From Microbacterium lemovicicum (GTDB taxonomy: Bacteria > Actinomycetota > Actinomycetes > Actinomycetales > Microbacteriaceae): a stretch of 64,000 bases of DNA. The stretch lies in assembly GCF_003991875.1 (NCBI RefSeq), contig NZ_CP031423.1, positions 1 through 64,000 on the forward strand. Reading direction: 5' to 3'. Of this stretch, positions 12,029 to 20,516 are shown one piece after another. The notes beneath the pieces were generated by a model. It had not been told where the DNA came from, made no database searches, and saw nothing but the letters and a program-made list of their open reading frames with translations. A program made the position numbers and the translations under genes. Each line of letters begins with the position of its first letter. Position 1 is the stretch's first letter.

Positions 12029-12586
12029 ATGCCTCAGCACACAGCAGTCGCCACCCTGCACACGAACCACGGCGACATCGTCGTCAACCTCTTCGGAGAC
12101 CACGCACCCCGCACGGTGCAGAACTTCATCGGACTCTCGGACGGAAGCGGGTCCTGGACCCACCCGGGCACCGGCAAGCCCGGCGAAGGCGCCCTGTACC
12201 AGGACGTCGTCTTCCACCGCATCATCCCCAACTTCATGATCCAGGGCGGCGACCCGCTCGGTCAGGGCGTCGGCGGACCCGGCTACAACTTCGACGACGA
12301 GATCAACGGCGAGCTGAACTTCAACGCGCCGTACGTGCTCGCCATGGCCAACGCCGGCCTGCGTCGCAACGCCATCACCGGCAAGGCCGAGGGCACCAAC
12401 GGATCGCAGTTCTTCATCACGACGGATCCGACCCCGTGGCTGCAGGGCAAGCACACGATCTTTGGCGAGGTCGCCGATGACGCCTCGCGCGCCGTCGTGG
12501 ACGCCATCGCGGCCGTGCCCACCGGTGCCGGCGACCGCCCGATCGAGCCCGTCGTCCTGCAGTCCGTCGACATCGCACAGGTCTGA
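12029..12586 (+). CDS. ppiA: Cyclophilin-type peptidyl-prolyl cis-trans isomerase
   Basis: 185-aa cytosolic cyclophilin; no signal peptide. Active-site motifs are present: FHRIIPNFMIQGGD (about 61-74) with the catalytic Arg, GTNGSQFFI (about 123-131) and TPWLQGKHTIFG (about 135-146), the Trp being the residue linked to cyclosporin binding. The ATG at 12029 follows GGAAG at 12015-12019; an upstream ATG at 11972 would precede this ribosome site. Location upstream of a rhomboid gene and the crgA-pkn block matches the M. tuberculosis ppiA region. Confidence 0.95.
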   Translation: MPQHTAVATLHTNHGDIVVNLFGDHAPRTVQNFIGLSDGSGSWTHPGTGKPGEGALYQDVVFHRIIPNFMIQGGDPLGQGVGGPGYNFDDEINGELNFNAPYVLAMANAGLRRNAITGKAEGTNGSQFFITTDPTPWLQGKHTIFGEVADDASRAVVDAIAAVPTGAGDRPIEPVVLQSVDIAQV

Positions 12587-12604
12587 GCCGCTCCGCGGCC
12601 CTCG

Positions 12605-13516
12605 ATGACGACTGACGAGTTCCGTCGCAACAGCGACAACTTCTGCTACCGGCATCCTGACCGGCAGAGCTTCGTCCTGTGTCAGCGGTGCCTCCGGACG
12701 ATCTGTCCGGAGTGCCAGACGCAGGCGGCCGTCGGCGTCATCTGCCCGGAGTGCCTGCGCGACCAGCAGCGCGCGCAGACCCCCGCCCAGGCGAAGGCGC
12801 AGCGTCGCTGGCAGCGCTCCACCGTGCGGCCCGTCGCCGTGCGCGACGGCCGTCCGGTGATGACGTACGGCATCATCGCGGTGACGGTGGTGCTGTTCGT
12901 CACGCAGCTGATCCCGAACTCGCCGACGCTGCAGCTGTTCGCCTTCAACAGCCTGTTCGTCCTCCCGGGCGGCCCCGCGCCGTTCGAGCCCTGGCGACTG
13001 CTCACCGTGCTCGTCACCCACAGCGGCTTCTGGCACGTGGGCCTGAACATGCTCGCGCTGTTCATGATCGGCGGAAGCCTCGAGCCCCTGCTCGGGCGGT
13101 GGCGCTTCCTCGCTCTCTACCTGATCAGCGGCCTCGGCGGCTCGGTCGCGGTGGCCCTTCTCGCGCCCGCGACGACGGTGGTCGGCGCGTCGGGTGCGAT
13201 CTTCGGCATGTTCGGCGCCCTGCTGGTGATCGGCCGGCACGTCGGCGCGAACATCACCGGCATCGCGATCGTGATCGGCATCAACCTGGCCATCTCGTTC
13301 GTGCCGCTGCTGATCGGACTGTTCGGCGGTGCGGTGTCGGGCCCGCAGATCTCGTGGCAGGCGCACGTCGGCGGACTCGCGGTCGGGGCGCTGATCGGGC
13401 TGATCTTCGCCCGCACGAGATCGGCGCGACGGCGGGGCCTTCAGGTCGGCCTCCTGGCGACGACGACGGTCGGGCTGCTCGCCCTGCTGCTGCTGCCGCC
13501 GGTCATCTACGGCTGA
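12605..13516 (+). CDS. Rhomboid family intramembrane serine protease with N-terminal zinc finger
   Basis: 303 aa. An N-terminal B-box-like Cys/His cluster (about 13-55: CYRH, CQRC, CPEC, CPECL) probably binds zinc. Six to seven membrane segments follow, with the rhomboid catalytic Ser in GASGAIFG (Ser about 197) and the partner His in QAHVGG (about 254). Rhomboids cleave within membrane segments of substrates; the substrate here is unknown. It starts 18 nt after ppiA and is followed by a terminator. Confidence 0.9.
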   Translation: MTTDEFRRNSDNFCYRHPDRQSFVLCQRCLRTICPECQTQAAVGVICPECLRDQQRAQTPAQAKAQRRWQRSTVRPVAVRDGRPVMTYGIIAVTVVLFVTQLIPNSPTLQLFAFNSLFVLPGGPAPFEPWRLLTVLVTHSGFWHVGLNMLALFMIGGSLEPLLGRWRFLALYLISGLGGSVAVALLAPATTVVGASGAIFGMFGALLVIGRHVGANITGIAIVIGINLAISFVPLLIGLFGGAVSGPQISWQAHVGGLAVGALIGLIFARTRSARRRGLQVGLLATTTVGLLALLLLPPVIYG

Positions 13517-13537
13517 TCCACCCACCGCGTCGAACAG

Positions 13538-13567
13538 AGAAGCGCCCGGCTCCGGCCGGGCGCTTCT
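13538..13567 (+). terminator. Terminator downstream of the rhomboid gene
   Basis: A perfect 12-bp stem AGAAGCGCCCGG / CCGGGCGCTTCT with a 6-nt loop. The T-tract is weak, as usual in high-GC genomes. Confidence 0.75.
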
Positions 13568-13594
13568 GCGTTCGTCGAACGATGGATGGTGCGC

Positions 13595-13626
13595 TTATCC
13601 ACAGCTTTGTCCACAGGTGGGGACAA
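13595..13626. promoter_or_regulatory. DnaA-box cluster away from oriC
   Basis: Three sites lie within 32 bp: TTATCCACA (13595-13603, perfect), TTGTCCACA (13607-13615, a common high-affinity variant) and the opposed TGGGGACAA (13618-13626, one mismatch from TGTGGACAA). They sit in the short gap between the rhomboid terminator and the end of crgA. DnaA-box clusters outside oriC are known to titrate DnaA or regulate initiation in E. coli and B. subtilis; that role here is inference. Confidence 0.65.
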
Positions 13627-13641
13627 ATGACAGCGGTGTAA

Positions 13642-13878
13642 TTACCGCCAGCGCGTGGTCATGAGGAACCCGACGAAGGCGATGCCGAAACCGATCACGA
13701 GGTTCCAGGGGCCGATGCCGGGGATCGGGAACAGCATGCCGCTCAGGTAGAACACCAGAACCCAGACGAGTCCGAGCAGCATGAGTCCGATCATGATCGG
13801 CTTGAACCAGACCGGGTTGGGTGCTGCTTCGCCCTCGCTGCGGTCGACGAGCGCATCGTCTCTGCCAGATCGTGCCAT
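13642..13878 (-). CDS. crgA: Cell division protein CrgA
   Basis: CrgA is a small actinobacterial divisome protein that binds FtsZ- and PBP-linked partners. The product is 78 aa with two membrane segments (about 25-45 and 56-73), the first in the characteristic NPVWFKPIMIGLMLLGL, and it ends TTRWR. The ATG at 13878 lies 7 nt after TAGGAT (13886-13891, minus strand), supporting a leaderless start; extension to 13938 is possible but adds an unconserved stretch. Divergent from the sortase gene, as in mycobacteria where crgA is beside the pknAB cluster. Confidence 0.92.
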   Translation of the reverse strand: MARSGRDDALVDRSEGEAAPNPVWFKPIMIGLMLLGLVWVLVFYLSGMLFPIPGIGPWNLVIGFGIAFVGFLMTTRWR

Positions 13879-13940
13879 GCGCACCATCCTAACCGCCGAG
13901 GAGAAGGGGCGCCGAGAGCCGCCCTGGCTAGACTCCACTC

Positions 13941-14726
13941 GTGGCAGCAGCAGTGGACGAGGGCGCGCTCCGGCGTCGCGGTCGTCGGCCGCGACACCGT
14001 GTCACTTTCTTCGGAGTGGTCGGCGAGCTGCTCATCACCCTCGGCGTCGTCACACTCCTCTACGTCAGCTGGCAGCTGTGGATCGGTGACATCCTCATCG
14101 GATCGCAGATGAAGGACGAGGCGCAGTCGCTCTCGCAGCAGTGGGCGGAGGAGCCCGTGGCTCCCCTGCCGTCGGCGACGGGCGGGACGACGCCGGCGGC
14201 ACCGCCCGCCACCGCCGACCCCCCCGCGCTTCCGGAGCCGGCAGCGGGTCAGGAGTTCGGCGTCGTGTGGATCCCGCGCTTCGGCCCCGACTTCAGCTTC
14301 CGGCTCGCGGGCGGAGTCGACACCGCCGTGACGCTCGACCCGATCGGCATCGGTCACTATCCCGAGACGGCGATGCCGGGGCAGATGGGCAACTTCGCCG
14401 TCGCCGGCCACCGGGGCAGCCACGGCGCTCCCTTCCAGGACCTCCCGTCTCTGCGCATCGGCGACGCCGTCGTCATCGAAACGCAGGAGGGCTGGTTCAC
14501 GTACCGCTTCCGCAACCTCGAGTACGTCCGGCCGAGCGCCGTCGACGTGCTGCTCCCCGTGCCGCAGGTCTCCGACATCGCGACCGACGGCAGGTACATC
14601 ACGATGACGACGTGCAGCCCGCGCTACGGCTCGTCGGAGCGCGCCATCGCGTACGGCGTCTTCGAGTCGTTCACGCCGCGCTCCTCCGGTGCGCCCGTCG
14701 CGCTGACCGAGGGGGCCGCCGCCTGA
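13941..14726 (+). CDS. Class E sortase
   Basis: 261-aa membrane-anchored transpeptidase. An Arg-rich cytoplasmic start is followed by one membrane segment (about 22-46), a Pro/Ala-rich linker (about 70-100) and the sortase domain. Catalytic residues are His about 157 (VAGHRG), Cys225 in TMTTCSP and a downstream Arg in SSERAIAYG. The GTG at 13941 lies 6 nt after TAGACT (13929-13934), a leaderless arrangement. The LPDTG protein at 53.8-55.1 kb is the one clear candidate substrate in this window. Confidence 0.9.
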   Translation: MAAAVDEGALRRRGRRPRHRVTFFGVVGELLITLGVVTLLYVSWQLWIGDILIGSQMKDEAQSLSQQWAEEPVAPLPSATGGTTPAAPPATADPPALPEPAAGQEFGVVWIPRFGPDFSFRLAGGVDTAVTLDPIGIGHYPETAMPGQMGNFAVAGHRGSHGAPFQDLPSLRIGDAVVIETQEGWFTYRFRNLEYVRPSAVDVLLPVPQVSDIATDGRYITMTTCSPRYGSSERAIAYGVFESFTPRSSGAPVALTEGAAA

Positions 14727-14881
14727 TGTACGCCGCCCTGTGGAGAGTGCTGCCCGGCCCGTGGTGGGTGCGGGTGCTGATCCTGCTCGTGCTGGCCGTT
14801 GCCGTGCTCTACGGCCTGTTCTTCCACGTCTTCCCCTGGGTCGGCGAGATCGTGAACCCCCAGGAGGTCACGGTCCAGTGA
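14726..14881 (+). CDS. Small single-span membrane protein
   Basis: A 51-aa ORF starting MYAALWRVLPGPWW, with one hydrophobic segment (about 16-36) and an acidic end. Its ATG overlaps the sortase stop by 1 nt (TGATG) and its stop overlaps the trpG start by 4 nt (GTGA). This tight packing is the main evidence that it is translated. I do not recognise the family; a role with the sortase is conceivable but unsupported. Confidence 0.7.
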   Translation: MYAALWRVLPGPWWVRVLILLVLAVAVLYGLFFHVFPWVGEIVNPQEVTVQ

Positions 14882-15519
14882 CCGCGCCGCGCCCCCGCGT
14901 GCTCGTGGTCGACAACCATGACAGCTTCGTCCACACCCTCGTCGGCTACCTGCGCGAGCTCGGGGCCGACACCGACATGGTCGAGGCCGACGCGATCGAT
15001 CCCCAGGGGACGGATGCTGCGCTCCGCCCCTACGGTGCGGTGCTCGTGTCGCCCGGACCGGGTACACCGGCCCGGGCGGGTGCGTCGGTGCAGGTCGTCC
15101 GCGCGGCGGCGAGCCGCGGCATCCCGCTCCTGGGCGTCTGCCTCGGACACCAGGCGCTCGCCGAGGCGTTCGGAGCCACGGTCGCGCACGCGCCGGAGCT
15201 CATGCACGGGATGACCTCACCGGTGCGCCATGGGGACGACGCGCTCTACGCCGGCCTGCCCGACCCCTTCACCGCGACCCGCTACCACTCGCTCGCGGTG
15301 GTGCCCGAGACGGTGCCCGACGACCTCGTCGTGACCGCGCGGACGGCCGACGGCGTGATCATGGGCCTCCGCCACCGCGAGTTGCCGCTGCAGGGCGTGC
15401 AGTTCCACCCCGAGAGCGTGCTCACCGAGGGCGGCTACCGGCTTCTCGGCAATTGGCTCGAGGGCGTCGGCGTGGCGGGTGCCGCCGAGAAGGGTGCGAC
15501 GCTCCGTCCGCACCGCTGA
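14878..15519 (+). CDS. trpG: Glutamine amidotransferase, anthranilate/aminodeoxychorismate synthase component II
   Basis: 213 aa, class I glutamine amidotransferase. It supplies ammonia from glutamine to a chorismate-using partner (TrpE or PabB) for tryptophan or folate synthesis. The triad is visible: Cys88 in GVCLGHQ and the His/Glu of FHPES (about 177-179). Neither trpE nor pabB is nearby, so trpG versus pabA cannot be settled; M. tuberculosis has its trpG (Rv0013) in the same place. The GTG start overlaps the small membrane-protein gene by 4 nt. It converges with pknB across only 15 bp. Confidence 0.9.
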   Translation: MTAPRPRVLVVDNHDSFVHTLVGYLRELGADTDMVEADAIDPQGTDAALRPYGAVLVSPGPGTPARAGASVQVVRAAASRGIPLLGVCLGHQALAEAFGATVAHAPELMHGMTSPVRHGDDALYAGLPDPFTATRYHSLAVVPETVPDDLVVTARTADGVIMGLRHRELPLQGVQFHPESVLTEGGYRLLGNWLEGVGVAGAAEKGATLRPHR

Positions 15520-15534
15520 GCCGGCGCGCTCCGG

Positions 15535-17253
15535 TCAGGCGCCGACGCAGGAGGTGAGGGTGATAGTCGATCGGATCGGCGCCTCGCCGGGAGCGATCGA
15601 CTGCGTGGCGACGATCGGGGCCTCCGCGGAGCCCTTGCAGTTCGGATCCTCCGCGACCTCGACGGTGAGACCGAGCTCCGGCGACTCCAACTGGCGCTTG
15701 GCCGCGTCGAGCGTGTAGCCGGTGACGTCGGGGAGCACGACGCGACCCGTGGCCACGACCAGGTTCACGACGGTGCCCTTGGCGACCTCCGTGCCGGCCT
15801 GCTGATCCGCCGTCAGAACGGTGCCGGCCGCCGTGTCGGGGTCGTTGCGCGGGGTGATCGCGCCGAGGACGAGACCGGAGTTCTCCAGGGCGCCCTTGGC
15901 GGCGTCCTGCGACAGGCCGATGATCGTCGGGATCACGCTGGTCTCCCGGCCGCGGGAGACGAGCACCCGCACCTCCTGCTGCGGGCTGAGCGAGGAGCCG
16001 GCGACGGGATCGGTGGAGATGACGTTGCCGGCGGGCACATCGGCGTCGGGCTGATCGTCGCGGAACGCGAGGAGATCCTCGTCGGCCAGGGCCTCGCTCG
16101 CCCGCTCGAACGTCATGCCCGACACGTCGGGCACGATGCGCGCGTTGGCGGGCACGCCGCCGGCCGGCCGGATCGTGACGACCCAGAACAGCACCGACAC
16201 CAGGAGCACGGCCAGGATGGCCACGCCGGCCCAGATCCACGCGACCGGAGGGCCGGTCTGCGTGCGCTTCATGGTCGTGTCGGTGCTGAGCTGGCGTAGC
16301 GAGCGCGCCGTCTCGGCGGCCTGCCGCGGGTTCGGGCCGTAGAGCTCGCTGGTGAGTGCGCCGAGCTGACGCTTGGACGGCACGCGGCCGTCGATGGTCG
16401 CATCCAGCGCCTCGCGGAAGGTCGCAGCATCCTGATATCGCTGGAAGGGATCTTTCGCCAGCGCGCGCAGGGCGACCGCGTCGAGGCCCCGCGACACCGT
16501 CGAGACGAGCTCCGACGGCGAGACCGGCGCCTCGCTGACGTGCTGGTAGGCGACGGCGACGGGCGACTCGCCGCGGAAGGGCGGCCGGCCGGCGAGCAGC
16601 TCGTAGAGCACGACGCCCGTGGAGTAGAGGTCGGCGCGCGCGTCGACCGGCTCGCCCTTGGCCTGCTCGGGGGAGAAGTACGCGGCGGTGCCGATGATGG
16701 CGGTGGTCTCGGCGACGGTCGAGGAGGAGTCGGAGACGGCGCGGGCGATGCCGAAGTCCATCACCTTCACCTGCCCGGCGTCGGTGACCATGACGTTGCC
16801 CGGCTTGATGTCGCGGTGCACGACGCCCGCGCGGTGGGAGTACTCGAGAGCCTCGAGGATGCCGTCGACGTAGCGGACGGTGTCATCGACCGGCACCGGG
16901 CCCGCGCTGATGATGTCTTTGAGGAGACGCCCGTGGACGAGCTCCATCACGATGTAGGGGATCGGACGGGCGATGCCGTCGGGGCCGACCTCGCTGTCCT
17001 CGCCGGCGTCGTAGACGCGGACGATCGTGGGGTGCGCCATGCGGGACGCCGCCTGCGCCTCGAGGCGGAACCGCGTGCGGAACGAGTTGTCGTTCGCGAG
17101 GTCGTGCTTGAGGATCTTGATGGCCACCTGGCGGCCGAGCGTGAGGTCGTAGCCGCGGTACACGGTGGCCATGCCGCCGCGTCCGATGACCTCGTCGACG
17201 CGGTAGCGCCCCGAAAGCACGCGCGGCTCAGCTGTCACGGTTTCCCCCTGCAT
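15535..17253 (-). CDS. pknB: Ser/Thr protein kinase PknB with PASTA domains
   Basis: 572-aa transmembrane kinase that senses peptidoglycan fragments and controls growth and wall synthesis. The kinase domain has GRGGMATVYRG (P-loop), VAIKIL (catalytic Lys), HRDIKPGNVM (catalytic Asp) and DFGIAR. A membrane segment (about 335-357) is followed by three PASTA repeats, one fewer than in M. tuberculosis PknB, the last containing two Cys. Start: ATG 17253 has GGGAG 7 nt upstream; an alternative GTG at 17238 has AGGGGG upstream. Last gene of the fhaA-to-pknB operon. Confidence 0.96.
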   Translation of the reverse strand: MQGETVTAEPRVLSGRYRVDEVIGRGGMATVYRGYDLTLGRQVAIKILKHDLANDNSFRTRFRLEAQAASRMAHPTIVRVYDAGEDSEVGPDGIARPIPYIVMELVHGRLLKDIISAGPVPVDDTVRYVDGILEALEYSHRAGVVHRDIKPGNVMVTDAGQVKVMDFGIARAVSDSSSTVAETTAIIGTAAYFSPEQAKGEPVDARADLYSTGVVLYELLAGRPPFRGESPVAVAYQHVSEAPVSPSELVSTVSRGLDAVALRALAKDPFQRYQDAATFREALDATIDGRVPSKRQLGALTSELYGPNPRQAAETARSLRQLSTDTTMKRTQTGPPVAWIWAGVAILAVLLVSVLFWVVTIRPAGGVPANARIVPDVSGMTFERASEALADEDLLAFRDDQPDADVPAGNVISTDPVAGSSLSPQQEVRVLVSRGRETSVIPTIIGLSQDAAKGALENSGLVLGAITPRNDPDTAAGTVLTADQQAGTEVAKGTVVNLVVATGRVVLPDVTGYTLDAAKRQLESPELGLTVEVAEDPNCKGSAEAPIVATQSIAPGEAPIRSTITLTSCVGA

Positions 17254-17315
17254 GGAACAGCTCCCAGCCTAACCGACGGCCCACCCGGCCCCCTACGGAA
17301 CCGGGTGGCGCACGG

Positions 17316-19064
17316 TCAGGGTGTCGGTGCCGCCGACGGCGTGGTGGGGGTGGCCGCGGTGATCGAGCGCTCCGCATTCGGGGACGCGTCGGTCACCCGG
17401 TCGCCGCCCGTTCCGCCGGTGCAGGTCACGGTGTACGTGACGATCAGCGCCTGGTTCTCGACGTTGCTCACGACGATCTCGCCGGAGCGGTCGTTCGTGC
17501 CGAACGCGGCCTCGGACGACCCGTTCACGGCGAACGTGCCGTTGGTGACGCGGAAGTTGTACGAGCTGACGGTGCCGGTGCCGGACGGGCACTGGTAGCC
17601 GCCCCAGGTGACCTGGACGGTGGAACCCGCCAGGACCTTGTCGGGCAGCGTGGCCGCCGTCGGCGGCGTGAGCGGCACCTGGTCCTGGTAGTACGTCAGC
17701 TTCAGCTCGCGGTCCTTCGGGACGTTGCCCTGCGGCTCGATCGAGTAGACGGTGTTGACGGCCTCGGCGTTGGGTGCGGCATCCCCGGCGGCGCAGGTGA
17801 CCGTGGCCATGCCGGCCTGAAGCGCCGTCGCCCGCGCGTCCTCGCAGGACGCGCCCATGAGATTCAGCGCGGTGATGTCGACCGTGTTGGCGGTCTGCGT
17901 CGGGATCGGCGACGGCGAGCTGGGCTTGGGCGTGGGCGGTTCGCTCGTGGGCGCCGCGCTCGTGGGGCCGGCGTCGGGCTGCTGGTTGGAGACGAGCGCG
18001 AAGACCGTGCCGCCGATCACCAGCAGGAGCAGCACGATCAGGGCGATCAGCGGCCACGTCCAGGGGCTGCGCTTCTTCCGCTGCGGCTCCTCGTCGACGG
18101 GGAGGAGCGCCGGTGCCGCGGCACCGGCCGGAAGGAGCCGGGTCGCCTCGGAGGTGGCGGTGGGAGACAGCAGGCGCGTCACGTCGTCCTGAGTGGTCGC
18201 TCCCGCTCCCGCGATCGCGGGGATGGCGGCGGCGGCCGCCGCGACGTCGCCGCGGCGCAGCGCGGATGCCGCGCGGGCGACGGCGGCGGAGGAGGACGGC
18301 CGGTCCTCCGGCTTCTTGGCGATCATCGCCATGACGAGGTTCTGCACCGGGGCGGCGACCGTCGGCGGGAGCGGCGGCGGCTGCTCGTTGATCTGGGCCA
18401 TCGCGATCGCGACCTGCGACTCGCCGGTGAAGGGGCGCTTGCCCGCCAGGCACTCGTACGCGACGATGCCGAGCGAGTAGGTGTCGGTGGCCGGCGATGC
18501 GGGGTGACCGGAGGCCTGCTCGGGCGAGAGGTACTGGACCGTGCCCATGACCTGGCCCGTGGCCGTCAGCGGCACCTGGTCGGCGATGCGCGCGATGCCG
18601 AAGTCGGTGATCTTGACGCGGCCGTCGGGGGTGATCAGCAGGTTGCCCGGCTTGATGTCGCGGTGCACGAGGCCCGCGGCGTGGGCCGCCTGCAGGGCGG
18701 CCGCCGTCTGCGCGACGATGTCGAGCGTCTTGTCGGTCGACAGCGAGCCGTCGCGCTCGATGATCGTCGAGAGCGCCTCACCGGGCACGAGCTCCATCAC
18801 GAGGAACGCCGAGCCGGCCTCCTCGCCGTAGTCGAAGACGCTGGCGATGCCCTCGTGGTTCACGAGCGCGGCGTGGCGGGCCTCGGCGCGGAAGCGCTCG
18901 AGGAAGCCGGGATCGCCCATGTACTCGTCTTTGAGGATCTTGATGGCGACCGTGCGGCCGATGACGTGGTCGGTGGCCTCCCACACCTCGCCCATGCCGC
19001 CGATGGCGATCCTCGAGTCGAGCTCGTAGCGTCCGCCGAAAGTCACTCCCTGTGTCGGTCTCAT
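17316..19064 (-). CDS. pknA: Ser/Thr protein kinase PknA-type
   Basis: 582-aa transmembrane kinase with GGMGEVWEA (P-loop), VAIKIL, HRDIKPGNLL and DFGIAR. The membrane segment is at about 345-368, followed by a Pro/Ser/Thr linker and an extracellular region of about 180 residues. That region starts with a degenerate PASTA-like unit carrying a Cys pair (GASCEDAR ... VTCAAG), then a beta-rich segment (about 470-565). M. tuberculosis PknA has no comparable sensor. The ATG at 19064 overlaps the pbpA stop by 4 nt. Order pknA then pknB in the same operon is the usual one. Confidence 0.94.
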   Translation of the reverse strand: MRPTQGVTFGGRYELDSRIAIGGMGEVWEATDHVIGRTVAIKILKDEYMGDPGFLERFRAEARHAALVNHEGIASVFDYGEEAGSAFLVMELVPGEALSTIIERDGSLSTDKTLDIVAQTAAALQAAHAAGLVHRDIKPGNLLITPDGRVKITDFGIARIADQVPLTATGQVMGTVQYLSPEQASGHPASPATDTYSLGIVAYECLAGKRPFTGESQVAIAMAQINEQPPPLPPTVAAPVQNLVMAMIAKKPEDRPSSSAAVARAASALRRGDVAAAAAAIPAIAGAGATTQDDVTRLLSPTATSEATRLLPAGAAAPALLPVDEEPQRKKRSPWTWPLIALIVLLLLVIGGTVFALVSNQQPDAGPTSAAPTSEPPTPKPSSPSPIPTQTANTVDITALNLMGASCEDARATALQAGMATVTCAAGDAAPNAEAVNTVYSIEPQGNVPKDRELKLTYYQDQVPLTPPTAATLPDKVLAGSTVQVTWGGYQCPSGTGTVSSYNFRVTNGTFAVNGSSEAAFGTNDRSGEIVVSNVENQALIVTYTVTCTGGTGGDRVTDASPNAERSITAATPTTPSAAPTP

Positions 19065-20515
19065 CGTCCCAGCACCGCCTCCATGACCTTCTTCGCGATG
19101 GGCGCCGCGATCTCGTCGCCGCTGCCCGATTGGTTCTGCCCGCCGCCGTTCTCCACGACCACGGCGACGGCCACCTGCGGATCCTCCGCCGGGGCGAACC
19201 CGGTGAACCACAGACTGTAGGGCCTGTCGCCGTTCTCGGCGGTGCCCGTCTTACCGGCGACGTCGACGCCGTCTATTCTTGCATTCGACGCCGCGCCGTC
19301 ACTGACATTGGCCACCATCATGGCGACCATCTCCGACGCGAGGTCCTCGTCCAGGGCACGCCCGAACTCCGAATCCTCGAACGTCTGCTGCACCGAGAGG
19401 TCGGGTGCGATCACCCTGTCCACCATGCGGGGGTTCATGACGACTCCTTCATTGGCGATTCCTGCGGACACCATCGCCATCTGCAGCGGTGTCGCCGTGA
19501 CCTGACCCTGACCGAATCCGGAGAGCGCCGTCTGGGGGTCGTCCAGCGACGCCGGGTAGCTCGACGGGGTCGAGGTCAGCGGCAGCTGGAACGACGTGTT
19601 GAAGCCGTACTTCTGGGCCTCGTCGCGGACGGCCTTGTCGCCGAGGGCCACGGCCAGCTCGGCCATCGGGATGTTGCAGCTGAGCCGCAGGGCGTCGGCG
19701 ATCGTCACCGTGTCGCCCGGCCCGCAGGTGCCGCCCGAGGCGTTGCTGACGGTGCGGCTCGACTGCGGCAGCTGGTAGATGCCGGGGTTGGGCAGCGTCG
19801 ACTGGGGCGTGTAGTCGCCCGAGGCGAGCGCCGCCGACGCGACCACGAGCTTGAACGTCGATCCCGGCGGGTTCAGATCGCCGCCGATGGCGCGATTGAA
19901 GAGCGGATGCGACAGGTCGTCCTCGAGCTCCTGGTACGTCGCGTTCACCTGGTCGGCGCTGTGCGTCGCGAGGGCGTTCGTGTCGTAGCTCGGACTCGTC
20001 GCCATCGCCAGGATGCGACCGGTCGACGGCTCGATGGCCACGACCGCGCCCTGCATGTCGCCGAGCGCGTCGAAGGCCGCCTGCTGGACGCCGGCGTCGA
20101 GGGTCAGCTCGACGTTCGAGCCGCGCGGCGGCTGGCCGGTGAAGAGGCGCTCGACCCGCGTCAGGAACTGCGCGCCGCCCGTGCCCGAGAGCACGCCGTT
20201 GAGGGCGAGCTCGATGCCGGTGGCCGAGCCCAGCGCGGGGTTCGTGTAGCCCGTGACCGGCGCCCACACCGCGGGGTTCTCGTAGACGCGCTGCCAGCTG
20301 TAGATGTCGTCGGAGGGGACGGACGAGGCGATGGCGGCGCCGCTGGCCACGATCGACCCGCGCTGCACCTGGTAGCTGTCGTAGAGCGCGCGCTTGTTCG
20401 CCGGGTTCTGCTGGAGGGCGTCGGCCTGCACGACCTGGATCACGCTCGTCGAGACGAAGAGGGCGACGAACATGAGCAGCATCACGATGCTGAGGCGCCG
20501 GAGTTCCTTGGTCAT
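19061..20515 (-). CDS. pbpA: Penicillin-binding protein 2-type transpeptidase PbpA
   Basis: 484-aa monofunctional class B PBP that cross-links peptidoglycan. One N-terminal membrane anchor (about 8-28) is followed by a dimerisation domain and the transpeptidase domain with SxxK as STFK (Ser about 217), SxN as SCN (about 285) and KTGT (about 421-424). It follows rodA after a 1-nt gap, matching the known pairing of a SEDS polymerase with a class B PBP, and overlaps pknA by 4 nt. Confidence 0.95.
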   Translation of the reverse strand: MTKELRRLSIVMLLMFVALFVSTSVIQVVQADALQQNPANKRALYDSYQVQRGSIVASGAAIASSVPSDDIYSWQRVYENPAVWAPVTGYTNPALGSATGIELALNGVLSGTGGAQFLTRVERLFTGQPPRGSNVELTLDAGVQQAAFDALGDMQGAVVAIEPSTGRILAMATSPSYDTNALATHSADQVNATYQELEDDLSHPLFNRAIGGDLNPPGSTFKLVVASAALASGDYTPQSTLPNPGIYQLPQSSRTVSNASGGTCGPGDTVTIADALRLSCNIPMAELAVALGDKAVRDEAQKYGFNTSFQLPLTSTPSSYPASLDDPQTALSGFGQGQVTATPLQMAMVSAGIANEGVVMNPRMVDRVIAPDLSVQQTFEDSEFGRALDEDLASEMVAMMVANVSDGAASNARIDGVDVAGKTGTAENGDRPYSLWFTGFAPAEDPQVAVAVVVENGGGQNQSGSGDEIAAPIAKKVMEAVLGR

Positions 20516-20516
20516 G

